From Leguminivora glycinivorella (taxonomy: Eukaryota > Arthropoda > Insecta > Lepidoptera > Tortricidae), in contig NC_062979.1 of the NCBI RefSeq assembly GCF_023078275.1, positions 9,864,502-9,928,501 of the forward strand: a stretch of DNA of 64,000 bases. Reading direction: 5' to 3'. Position 1 is the stretch's first letter. Each line of letters opens with the position of its first letter. Shown piece after piece: positions 25,301 to 35,500 of this stretch. A program made the position numbers and the translations under genes. A model generated the notes under the pieces. It saw nothing but the letters and a program-made list of their open reading frames with translations. It was not told where the DNA came from and did no database searches.

Positions 25301-26418
25301 TCAAACAACATACGGTCAATAACGGTCACAATTTTTACACTCTACCGAACATACGAAAGCTTTCCACGTACTTAGATCACTTTGCTGAGTCCGTCCATAA
25401 CCAGGTAAGAGGCTATATTAAGAGCCTAATGCTAAATATTTATTACTAGCTTTTGCACGCGGCTTTGCTCGCGTTAGAAAGAGACAAAAAGTAGCTTATG
25501 ACACTCTCCATCTCTTCAACTATCTCCACTTAAAAAATCTCGTCAATTCATCGCTCCGTTTTGCCGTCAAAGACGGACAAAGAAACAGACACACACACTT
25601 TCCCATTTATAATATTAGTATGGATAGTCTAGCTAAATATACTTACGTTGACCATCCACTGTCGATCACACACCAAATTCCACTCTACTGTAATAGTGTT
25701 AGTGAACACAGATACGTTGTATTCAAAGTTTTCGCACTTTACCAATGGTATCAGACTTCTGCTCAGCGTTGGATAGAGTCGTAAGATCTCTGGGTCGAAA
25801 ATCATACATGGGTTCTCCTCTACAAGCTAAAAACGTAGAAATCTTAGAAAAATAATTAGGTCGCATAAAAAAAAACCTCGCCTGGTCAGCTTTCGATTTT
25901 TCTATGCAATTTGCCAGAATTAAGTCATAACCGGAAAATTACACTGAATGCTCCAAAAATGAGCACATTAGACTTGAGATTTGAGATCATAATATAATTA
26001 GAGAGGTACCTAACCCACCTACACAAAGTGATCTCAAATGGCTCCTTGTTACTTATTTATCGTTATTTTCTACACTATATTACGTTTTTCAATAACAAAA
26101 GACATTGCAATAGAGTAGGTAGGTATTACTGTTTCTTGAAGGTAAGTGTAAGCTAAGTATTTTATGGTAAAAAAATATGATCACTGACCGGAAGTGAAAT
26201 TTCTCGCCATTTATCATCCGAAATCTCTGAAAACGTTTCTGGCTTTTTGCACCAAAATTCTGTTGTAGGGGCAAGAAATATTATATCCAGTTGGTACCAG
26301 CTAATAGGAAATCTGAGTAATGCCATCATTATAGTTAACCTTTTCTGCCATGTACCGAATTCGCCTATAATTTTTACCACAGGATCTTCGTTTTTAGGCT
26401 CAGATGGTGTTTTACGGT
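19400..26418 (-). CDS. Organic cation transporter-like MFS protein
   Basis: Plasma-membrane solute carrier of the SLC22 type (insect organic cation/carnitine transporters). Exons (minus): 26418-26189, 25826-25647, 24330-24100, 23628-23409, 22774-22609, 21214-20938, 19720-19400; every border is GT-AG and the phases chain, giving about 540 residues. Features: an N-terminal WQKRLTIMMALLRFP membrane segment; a large extracellular loop ending in the SLC22 signature EWNLVCDRQW; the MFS motif GKLADKYGRK; ESPRWLLATG after transmembrane segment 6; a FSGELYPTLGRNVGVSG motif; and a C-terminal LPETKNRPLPDT sequence. The first in-frame codon run begins at a splice acceptor (CAG at 26421-26419) with a stop upstream, so a short 5' exon with the start codon remains unfound to the right. 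Substrate cannot be told from sequence. Confidence 0.9.
19807..19942. repeat. MITE with TA duplication
   Basis: Long inverted ends beginning TGGGCAATTTCAGAATTTGG and matching over about 45 bases, flanked by TA on both sides (Tc1/mariner-like duplication). In an intron of the transporter. Confidence 0.7.
20343..20438. repeat. Hairpin with GGATCCACGC arms
   Basis: The arms share GCCGGAACGTGGATCCACGC and a reverse copy, with an inner 'aattctaatt/aattagagtt' pair. It sits in a longer CpG-rich repeat-like stretch (about 20080-20440). Intronic. Confidence 0.5.
20739..20860. repeat. MITE with TA duplication
   Basis: Ends AGGTGCAATAGTTAGGGTAA and inverse TTACCCTAATGCACCT, flanked by TA. 122 bp, intronic. 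Confidence 0.7.
21540..22460. repeat. Cluster of nested direct and inverted repeats
   Basis: A segment of about 200 bases at 21756-21958 is repeated almost unchanged at 22251-22452. A 55-base block ('cacccgagtgtaac...cgaggaaactacaa') occurs at 21695-21743 and 21962-22013. Between the copies is the 'aacgagtggcgataaattaaaacac' repeat also seen near 4230. In the transporter intron. No intact coding frame. Confidence 0.65.
22945..23330 (+). repeat. Dispersed lepidopteran repeat, family B (longest copy)
   Basis: Starts 'ataccacatcggtggcaaacagg', runs through 'gaagaaccccatactgtaattcatcgg' and extends further than the copies at 9795 and 54820. Probably the 3' part of a LINE. Intronic in the transporter gene. 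Confidence 0.6.
23691..23771. repeat. 81-bp hairpin
   Basis: Arms AGCACAACTTGCC...TGTCGCGCGCGAGT and their inverse match nearly end to end around a loop of about 20 bases. MITE-like, just upstream of a transporter exon. Confidence 0.7.
24455..25228. mobile_element. Non-autonomous hAT-type element (family F, copy 1)
   Basis: 774 bp with terminal inverted repeats CATAGCTGGGCA/TGCCCAGCTATG, flanked by an exact 8-bp duplication GTCATTAC (24447-24454, 25229-25236), the target length of hAT transposons. The subterminal 130 bases on both sides carry many copies of GTTAATCGTTAA/TTAACGATTAACG, as expected for transposase-binding sites. The interior has three consecutive hairpins (near 24675-24725 and 24790-24815) and a 60-codon frame (24813-24995), present unchanged in copy 2. 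No transposase domain. Confidence 0.88.
25446..25622 (+). mobile_element. SINE-like element, 'cccgcggcttcgc' family G (copy 1)
   Basis: Begins 'agcttttgcacgcggctttgctcgcg', has the 'gacggacaaagaaacagacacacacac' segment and ends 'ataatattagtatgga'. The same ends occur at 63628-63863, and parts at 41800-42870 and 53380-53500. Widespread in Lepidoptera. Confidence 0.65.
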
Positions 26419-26763
26419 CTGTTAATGAAAATTCCAATAATTAAAAAAAAAAAAAAATAAAAAAAAAAAACATTCAGTCGAATTGAGAACCTCCTCCTTT
26501 TTTGAAGTCGGTTAATTAAAAAAGCTAAAGGCGGACTTAAGTGTTAAAAGGGTATACTACTCTTGATTTGGTTGCAGATAACTTGAACTACATAATTTTT
26601 AAGAAAAAAAAAACCGCCTTCATTTGGGGTTCTGGTGATAAATACTTTCAAATGTTGGATTATGTTATCAATTCGTCTGTATGTATATTTTTTAATGTTT
26701 GTTATTCGATATCTCCGTCATTTCTGAACCAATTTTGAAATTTGGACGATTCTGAAGTACTTA

Positions 26764-26875
26764 GGGTCCCCCCACATCTAGCGTCTCGCGAGCGTCGCGT
26801 CGGGCCAACTGTATGGAAAAAGACGCCGCGTCGACGTCGCGTCGACGCGGCGTCTTTTTCCATATGAGGGGACCC
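26764..26875. repeat. PIF/Harbinger-like fold-back MITE with TTA duplication
   Basis: Flanked by TTA (26761-26763, 26876-26878), ends GGGTCCCC/GGGGACCC. The inner arms GGAAAAAGACGCCGCGTCGA and inverse form a nearly perfect CpG-rich hairpin. Confidence 0.75.
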
Positions 26876-26899
26876 TTACAAATGAGAATGATTATCAGA

Positions 26900-27245
26900 A
26901 CGGAACTCTAACCAGGGGCGGCTCACTCGAATCTTCATCAGCAGTTCCACTGCACCAAATGTCACTGTTCTGGACGTAAGTGCATGCTGTTCTTATAAAA
27001 ATACCAAAGTCACTATAAGTGTGCCGTTTCAGATTTGAGGAGTTCCGTTCTGACCATCATGAGCAGTTCCACTGCACCAAATGTCACTGTTCTGGACGGA
27101 AGAGCATGCTGGTCTTATAAAAATACCAAAGTCACTATAAGTGTGCCGTTCAGATTTGAGGAGTTCCATTCTGACCATCATCAGGAGTTCCACTGCACCA
27201 AATGTCACTGTTCCGTACGTCAATGCATACTGTTCCTTCGATTTC
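26900..27245. repeat. Tandem repeat, unit about 121 bp, about 2.7 copies
   Basis: The block 'agttccactgcaccaaatgtcac' recurs at 26943, 27065 and 27186, spacing 121-122 bases, with flanking sequence also repeated ('accaaagtcactataagtgtgccg'). Open frames across it are by-products of the repeat. Confidence 0.8.
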
Positions 27246-27879
27246 TCCAGGATCCCATCATCAGAACTGGGTTCTGAGAAAAATGGGACCAATCTGTTAT
27301 GCATATACATTCAATCTAAAAAAAAATTTCAAATTCGGTCCAGTAACGACGGTGATATCGAGGAACATATAAAAAATACAGACGAATTGAGAACCCCTTC
27401 CCTTGAGATTAGGAAGGCGGTTAATAATGGGAACCGGAATTACCTATGCTGTCCCGACATACGAACTTCTGCCGGTGATACCTTTTTTCTACATCTAACT
27501 TTAATGGGCTACTGAATAAGTTGAGATTGGAATGAGCTCCACGGAAGTCACCGAGAGTTTATTGCCGCCTGGTGCACCATGAAATATTATAAGGACTGTA
27601 TCGATAAGTATAAGGACAAAACAAACCTCGTCTAAATGTTGACATGTGCATAATTTTATATTATTATGTTCCGAGAGTATGATCTGAAGGTATTGGTAAG
27701 CACTATTTGATATAAGAAGGTCTAATTTTTATTTTATTTTAGAGACTTTATGGTACTTTCATTAAGGTCTAGCAAATAAATTTCGGACAACCCCTATCTG
27801 GCTTAATTTGAGAATATTTCAATGACTGTTTGCACGATTTCAACAAACAAAGGTTAATATGCTGCCAAAATCTTATACT

Positions 27880-28380
27880 TTTAAACGAGCAATTCTTGTA
27901 TATTTATTTATTTATTTATTTATTTATATATTTATTTACACTGACGATCTCGGAAACCGCTCTAACGATTTCGCAGAAATTTGTTATGTGGGGGTTTTTG
28001 GGGGTGAAAAATCGGTCTAACTTATCCTTAGGTCCCGGAAAACGCGAATTTTCGAGTTTTCATGCGTTTTTCTTCGCGCGCCATCTCGTGTGCAGTAGTT
28101 GTACTGTTAAGACAGAATTCTTTCGGTCGATGTAAGTACTATTTATTGCAAACACTAGATGGCGACACAGGTCAAGGCTAAAACGAATAGAAAATACACT
28201 ATTTGAGTTTTTGTGGCGAAATGCGCGCCATCTCGTGTGGAGTAGTTGTGTTGTTAAGGCTGAGAATTCTTTCGCTCGATGTAGGTACTATTCATTTTTG
28301 AACTAGATGGCGACACATGTCAAGGATACGAAACAGAACCGAGCGAAGCTCGGTTGCCCAGATATTATATTCTTTAAGAG
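27880..28380 (+). repeat. Modular dispersed repeat (family H, copy 1)
   Basis: Starts 'aaacgagcaattcttgtata', followed by (TTTA)n, 'gatctcggaaaccgctctaacg' and 'cggaaaacgcgaattttcg'. Ends 'gaaccgagcg...gcccagatatt'. The middle holds two tandem copies (about 28073-28197 and 28222-28327) of a 'gcgccatctcgtgt...tagatggcgacac' module. The copy at 40735-41130 shares both ends but has a tRNA-like middle. Confidence 0.65.
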
Positions 28381-28384
28381 TCCT

Positions 28385-29390
28385 CTTCATGGTTTTTCAG
28401 TTGGGTACTTGCAGAATAAATGCGGTGAATTTATATAATTAAAAAAAACGCTATTTTGAGCAACGTTCCGGATTGTCGTAAATTTTTGATGCAAGCAGGA
28501 TGAGAGAAACAGATAAAAAAATTAGCCATAGGCCAAAGTCTAATTGACATTCACGGTGTTTGAACAGTGCCTAAACCAAATCGATATAAACAGTGTATGA
28601 TAGTTAAATTCGACATCAAAGTCGGAGTTAGAGGAAGCACCATGCCACATTCTCTAAATGGCCGCCATACACAGATCCTGAACTTTATTTCTTAAAAATA
28701 ACTATGGCTAGACTATGTCCAGATATTCTGCTTTGTGGATCATATGTCGTTGAGGTTCACACAGTACAATTTTTTTTCGCAATCGTATCGTTTTTTACGC
28801 ACTTTGTGAATTTTCTAGTAGCATTTGTCCGGAATCGTAATTGTTACTCGGGAGGATTAAGTCAATACTGTCTAAACCACTTGCTTTACGTCGAGTTTCT
28901 AGGACAAAATGTGAACCTTATTATGTGCCTTATTAAGCCTATGTCTTGTTTTAAGAAAAAAATATAATAGCAAATAAATACGGCTACTCAAAGTTGTCCT
29001 CATACTTAACGATACAGTCTTTAAGTTATAATGTATATAACTAAACTGTTTTAAAAGTTGTCAGATGAGATGAGACCTTGCCATCTGGCGTCGAGTAGCG
29101 GCACCTACTATTAGTCCTGGTATTTGGCTATTATGGAGGTCTCTCTTTCCTTGCTTATATATTTTTTGACGTGATAACGTCTAATAACTCGTTACTACGG
29201 GCAGCATGCACGAAAAAGATGACGTCATTGTCCCGTTTCCCAATATAGCTTAAGCGCCATCTATTGGCGCGCGTTGGAACTAAGCGGCTGATCGATGCGC
29301 TCGGTATGGTTGTAGCGTGTGGCCTGAGTAAAGCACCACAGCTGTGACAGATGGCGCGCCCGTGTTTATTATTTTTGAGTGTAATTTAAA
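28385..29390. other. Spacer without recognised feature
   Basis: An 87-codon frame at 28704-28967 has no recognisable family, no clear splice context and a composition like its surroundings; I do not call it a gene. Several 'gccatct/agatggc' motifs hint at old repeats. Confidence 0.4.
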
Positions 29391-29966
29391 AACATGAAAG
29401 ATTGCATTAAAATAAGCATCTTTTATAGAATGAAGTTGTTTGGAAAACCTACTTATTTAGGAGTTAGAGCAGTACGAAGTTGCGAATTTTCCCATAGTAT
29501 TTACTAAGGCGCCAGAGACTTAATAAATTTACGATGATTTTTTTTACCAATATAACCTATGTTAATATTGATAAATCATATAGAACACGTTTAAATAAGG
29601 ATGTTTTGTTATATAAACTTTTTCTTCTCCATTAATATTTACTGAGATATTAGGGTTCTAAGATTAGTAAATGGCACTAGCACTTTAATAAAATTAACGC
29701 GTGTCTCGCAAACGGTCTAGGATACAAAATGACGACTTTTATATAGGTATAGGTTAGGTTCGTTAGGTATCTTCAAACGGCCGAAGGCTCCTATTCTGTG
29801 CAGTTTCTGTAATAAGCGGGGCTCCGTCGATATCGCTTTCTGTCTCTGGCGCCTTAGTAATGCTACGGGAAAATTTTGCAACTTTGCACCACTCTAACTC
29901 CTAAATTAGTAGGTTTTAAAAAAAACTTTAATTTATAAAAGATGCTTATTTTAATGCATTCTTTCT
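29391..29966. repeat. Fold-back element with arms of about 125 bp
   Basis: Arms about 29393-29522 and 29855-29966 are imperfect inverted copies ('gcattaaaataagcatctttta' to 'aaggcgccagaga'). The 330-bp centre contains 'gcggggctccgtcga', also present in the repeats at 50090-50240. It abuts the LINE fragment on its right. Confidence 0.75.
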
Positions 29967-29974
29967 AATAAGAA

Positions 29975-31337
29975 CAAAACACTATGCTAGAAAGAGTGCA
30001 GAGGAAGTTCCGTAGGCACATTTACAAACGACTGTACGGATATTACCCATATATGTATCCATCTCTATTCGTAACAGGAATGGTTGGTCTTCAAACTCTA
30101 GAAACCAGACGGAAACTGCTGCATATTATGCATTACCGCCAACTGTTTCACCATAGAGTAGATGACGCATCCGTGCTTGAGAGAATGGGGCTGCAAGTGC
30201 CAAGAGCGAATGTGGTGGTTGGCATAGCTGGGCATTAACTCGTTAATCCGTTAATCGTTAATTAACGAAGTTAACATTTCGATTAACGGATTAACTTTTA
30301 AGTTAACTTGAAAAAATGTTAACGGACTCGTTAACTTCCGTTAAATTTCTCCGAGTCCGTTAATCGTTAATCTAGTAGGGCACAGGCGCCATCTGCGCTG
30401 CGAAAAACACGTTCTGAACGCTACTATAAAAGCCCGAAGTACGGCAAATCCTATGATTTGCCGGTAAATCCTAGGTTTTACCGATGTCGATTGCTAAAAG
30501 TCTGAAATATTACCTATAAAAGTATTCTTCACGTGGATTTGCTTTTACTAACTTTGATTCGGTGAATCCTAAGCTTTACCATGGCGACTGTTGTAATGAT
30601 AGGGCAGCAAATTCGAGCCCTATTTACGACCACATTCGCTTCCCTATCCTCTATCGCCCAAAGTGCCACAACAGTCCCGTCACCGCCAGCATCTCTCCTG
30701 ACACAGCTCTTGGCAGTAGCTCAGGCGATCACTGCCTTCCACGTGCAGCCTAGAGTTCAATAGGCTAGCTGTACTTCGGCCTTTTACAGAAATATAATAC
30801 GTTATAGTGGATACTGATGCAACTAAATATTTAAAGAAAAGTTCATTTTTCTTCACGTGTTAACGGATTAACGATTAACTTTAACTAACGTTAAATTTGT
30901 CGAAATGTATCGCTTTAACGATTAACGAAGTTAACTTTTTTAGTAACGGATTAGCGATTAACGAAGTTAACTATTTGATTAACGGTGCCCAGCTATGGTG
31001 GTTGGCATGCCGGGCGCGGTGCCGGCGCGGCGGCGGCGGCGCCTGTTCGCGGCGGCCGGCGCACCGCTCGAGCCCGAGCTGCTCTTAACCGCATCATGTT
31101 GGAGACAGACGATATTGACATATTTGCTGATAGTGTTGGTGTGTTTTACAGAAAACTCTTAAGGTTCATAGACTCTACACTCCTTAGGTGATTAATGTAA
31201 TAACCATAGTTTAACTTTTAAGTGTGTTTGCTTTTATTTATGTCAATTTAACATGTACATAATTATATTACCACATAAGTGCTTTGGTGAAATACTGTTA
31301 ACATTTGGTATTTTTAATAAATAAATAAATAAAAAAA
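29975..31337 (+). mobile_element. Degenerate LINE C-terminal fragment, split by an hAT-type element
   Basis: The frame from 29984 to 30222 resumes at 31006 after the hAT-type element and one copy of its 8-bp duplication. It encodes a LINE C-terminal tail (LERVQRKFRRHIYKRLYGYY; LQTLETRRKLLHIMHYRQLF; then a long arginine run and FRKLLR-like end) and stops near 31189. A 3' untranslated part ends in AATAAATAAATAAATAAAA at about 31337. The start is truncated. The insertion order (LINE first, hAT second) is unambiguous. Confidence 0.8.
30223..30997. mobile_element. Non-autonomous hAT-type element (family F, copy 2)
   Basis: 775 bp, nearly identical to 24455-25228 (I see two single-base differences). 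Terminal CATAGCTGGGCA repeats. The exact 8-bp duplication GTGGTTGG is at 30215-30222 and 30998-31005, a different target from copy 1. It interrupts the LINE frame. The same 60-codon internal frame is at 30581-30763. Confidence 0.9.
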
Positions 31338-31974
31338 CGTGAAAAAAGTCCCAGAATCGGGCCCCTTTTGCTATACTCTGACCGCCCCTGTCAATACTAC
31401 TGTAATGTTTGACGTTATCACGTTAAACTACCGTCCGTAAACCGACTTTACAGACAACCAATTTTTTCTATGCTGCTGGTGCTGGATATAGTGAACGAAT
31501 AACATTTAATCGTTGTAATGATTTTTAATTATAATTAGTTACCCGTTTTGATTGCTTCAGTTCTGTAGCTTCTCAGCTGCTGTTTTTCTAAATATTCATT
31601 AACAATATTTATACTCGGTGTGACGAATAGATATGACTGGTCATTATCATCTCCGTGCTGATTTTGGGGTTTCTCATCTTCTTTCATTTTCATGCGATTA
31701 TATTTGTTTTCTTTCCTTATTTTGTCTTACTTAATGCATGAATAAAGTTTTATACTAACCCACATAAACACAGATTATTGATATTGATAGCCTTCAAGAT
31801 CATTTCAAGAGAAGATAAATCAGTTTTGACTCTGTCAGAAATCAAGACAGATTTTGCTTTGCATGGATTTGGCCATGAAGAATAGAGATAACGGATTGGA
31901 TTCTCCATGGATTTGGCTCGCCGGCTCCTACCAAAGAGCATTGAATCACTACGTTTTGGTACTTAACTGATTGA

Positions 31975-32100
31975 GTGATTCAATGCTCTTTGGATAGCAT
32001 TTGGATAGCATAAGTAGTTCTCGAGATATTTAACAATGTGACAGACGGACAGAGTCGCACCATAAGGGTTCCTGTTGTACCTTTTTGGTACGGAACCCTA
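31975..32100 (+). repeat. Dispersed lepidopteran repeat end
   Basis: 'acggacagagtcgcaccataagggttcc' and 'ctttttggtacggaaccct' form a motif I recognise as a common lepidopteran repeat. Upstream flank of Rsk. Confidence 0.5.
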
Positions 32101-32583
32101 AAAACAGCCAATAGCTAAACTTTACATTCTTCACGCATGATTCGAGTTTGCCGCCTCCTTGACTGATAAAACTGGTTTGCCAGATTATAATAGTGAAGGA
32201 AAAACAAAGAAAAAAAATAGGAAAACTTCACGAAAACACTGAGTAAAGACAAAATCACACTTAATTGGCTAAATTGTCCGTCATATATTATTTTGACCAA
32301 TAATAGTCGACAAGCGCATATTGGCCTTGAATTTTGTCCAATGGTACGCTTGAATCTACAGATGGGCTCTCTTGTCAAATGAAACCACAATGAAACCTTG
32401 GGACTTTGTAGTTGAACGAAACGTTTCAGTCTGGCAGTTCTGGCACAACCCGCAATGCTTTGATTCGCTCCGTCTCAGTCTGTTTATGAATGAAAAAACA
32501 TGGTGGTCTAGTAGTTTTTAATCAAATTTGCAAAAACATTATTAGATTTTCCTTTGAAGGTTTATTTGTGATCGATAGTAATT

Positions 32584-35500
32584 ATGCCACTAGCAAACTC
32601 CTCAGATCCATGGCGAATGCAGAATGTTGGAGACAACGTAAGTGATCGAACTGTTTGCCTTGTGTTAAAGTTCAATAAATACTTGCTATAATAATCGTGA
32701 TTACTCACCGTTTTAAAACCGCAGACTATATATTACGATGACGTCTGGCGCCAAATGGTTATCACGAATTACTTGCTTAGGGGGTTCACGATGCATATAC
32801 GCCCACCCATTCGTTAGTAATTACTACATTAAAAATTCATGAAATATTTTATCACTTGGATTTAGTGAAATAGTTGAGTTTGTAAATTGTAGAGGGGTGT
32901 ATCACAGACGGCCAACAGTCTTCCAATGGTGGTGGAAAACTCGGCGGAGTCGCGCCAGGCGTCCACAGCAGAAAGCCTGGATTCCAGCGCCGAGATCAGC
33001 TGCGAAAGGGAGGTGGAACTCCAGGATGTTGTGAAAGAGGGACATGAGAAAGCAGACCCGTCTCAATTTGAATTGCTCAAAGTGCTCGGAGAAGGTTCCT
33101 TTGGAAAAGTTTTCCTAGTCCGGAAAGTAACTGGTGCTGATGCAGGCACACTTTATGCAATGAAGGTAAGCTATTATCCAAAGTGTTGTGTGTCACAGCA
33201 TAAAACTACAATGTTTAATTATTTGGCATGTTTGAATTTAAAATGATCAGAGGTGCACAGAAAACAATCACTTCAGAATCTTCAAATTAAGGAAGAAGCC
33301 TGAATTGAGAAAAGTTGAGTTGAGCCTTAAGTCAGTTAAGTCAGGTAGCTTACTGATTAATTTATTAAAACTTAGTTTTACCACTACAGCTGTCATTGAA
33401 AGTTCTGTTGCTGAATATGTTAATACACTACTTTTTAGCATTCATTCTCAAAATGATACAAAATATAATTTTATTAATATTTTACAAACTCCAAAATTTT
33501 TCAAAACCTACTTTTAATTTTTTACAGGTACTTAAAAAGGCCACTCTAAAAGTGAGAGACCGAGAACGTACAAAAATGGAGAGAAATATATTAGTTGACA
33601 TGGGCCATCCATTTATTGTAAAATTACACTATGCATTTCAAACTGCTGGAAAGCTTTATTTAATATTAGATTTTTTACGTGGCGGCGACTTGTTTTCAAG
33701 ACTAAGTAAAGAGGTAAGATGTATTGGTATTTTTTTATCTTTAGGTATTGTATTATCTGTATTTTTTATATGCATAGGTAATATGTAGTAAAAAGAAGTA
33801 AATATATTGATTGCTGTATGAAGTATGACATAACTAATATTATGCTAAATAATGTATCAAATGCACCTCTAATTAAACCCGTTTATATGACACCTAACAT
33901 TTCATGTAATTTTTTTTACACTAAGCGGGCCTTGTTATTTATCGGAACAATCTTCTATTACCAAAGTTATGTTCTGACATTTGTTAGCACATTGCCTGCT
34001 CCAATATATCAAATGTTGACTGTACACTTCAAAATCATACTAAGCGGGTTTATTGTATTTTGTATTCACCTTGCTTTATGCTAATAAACTGCAATTTCAG
34101 GTAATGTTCACTGAGGAGGATGTTAAATTTTATTTAGCGGAGTTAGCTTTAGCATTAGAACATGTGCACAAATTGGGCATTATATACAGGGATCTTAAGC
34201 CAGAGAATATTTTATTAGATGCAGACGGTCACATTGCACTTACTGACTTTGGCTTGTCTAAACTTCCACCGAGTAGTGATAAAGCTTACAGCTTCTGTGG
34301 TACAGTTGAGTACATGGCACCAGAAGTGGTCAATAGAAGAGGGCATACTTTTGCTGCGGATTGGTGGTCTTTCGGAGTGCTTATGGTAAGTAGTAGAAAT
34401 GTGGTAAATTTGAAGTTTTATTACATTGTAACATGGATTGGTTGTTAAATATCTTAATTAGTAAATTCTTTTTAAATAGTTTTAGTTCAAATTATTGCAT
34501 TTATAATTACAACTATATTAAAACTTTAAACATAAATTGTTCTTAACGCTTTAAGAATTGGCCTGTGGTATGGAAAAAGAACTTTATGTAATTTATATAG
34601 GGATGATGATAGTATTAGGATGTAAAATTGAATAATCCTGCAATTGCAAAATATATATGTGTTTCTTTCTATATATGCAGTATAAATAATCCATTTTGCA
34701 TAATCTAAACATACCTATAAGCCTAATAAATAATTACATTCCTTCCTCAATATTTTTAAATCTAGGAAAGCAAAACGCAGATACAAATTCCCTTTAAATG
34801 CATTTTTCCTTATACATTAACATATTGTATAAATATAATTTGCTTTTGTATTACCCGCAGTTTGAAATGTTAACTGGAAATTTGCCATTCCACGGTTCTA
34901 CAAGGCACGAAACAATGACACAAATATTGAAAGCGAAGCTGGGTATGCCATCCAACTTAAGTGAGGAAGCGCAATCTTTGCTGCGAGCTTTGTTCAAGCG
35001 GACACCCCAAAATAGGTGAGAATTACTAAGTAATTAAATACAGTCGACGTCAGATGTATCTGAGCGCCCTAGACGCTTCGATATTTTTATTGATGACTGT
35101 CAACCATTGCGAGAACATGCGCGCCGAAAGTAATGAAGATGTGCCAAATAACTTGGTTGATTAGTTGATGTTATGTTACCACGCGCGCACCCGAGATCTG
35201 TCCACGTTCGGAGCATTGCGGCGCCGATGTATCGAATGAACTGAATATGTAATGTCAAATGTGATATCACGATTCGCGGAGTAACATCACGTTTTCTACA
35301 AAGTGATGTGGGATAGTGTTACTTTTTGAAACACTGTCTTGCGCACGTCTAGTAGAGCCATAAGAGCGGGCCACATATTTTTGCGGCCTTCGAAGATTAA
35401 CATGTATGGTGTCACCATCGTTAATTCTTCTATCTATCTATTCTCGTTCTCGTTGCATTTGGTAATAGATTGGGCATACAAGCAATCAATCAACAATGTG

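Noticed and set aside
28704..28967. 87-codon frame with hydrophobic residues
   Set aside because: No family, no splice or promoter context, and base composition like the surroundings.
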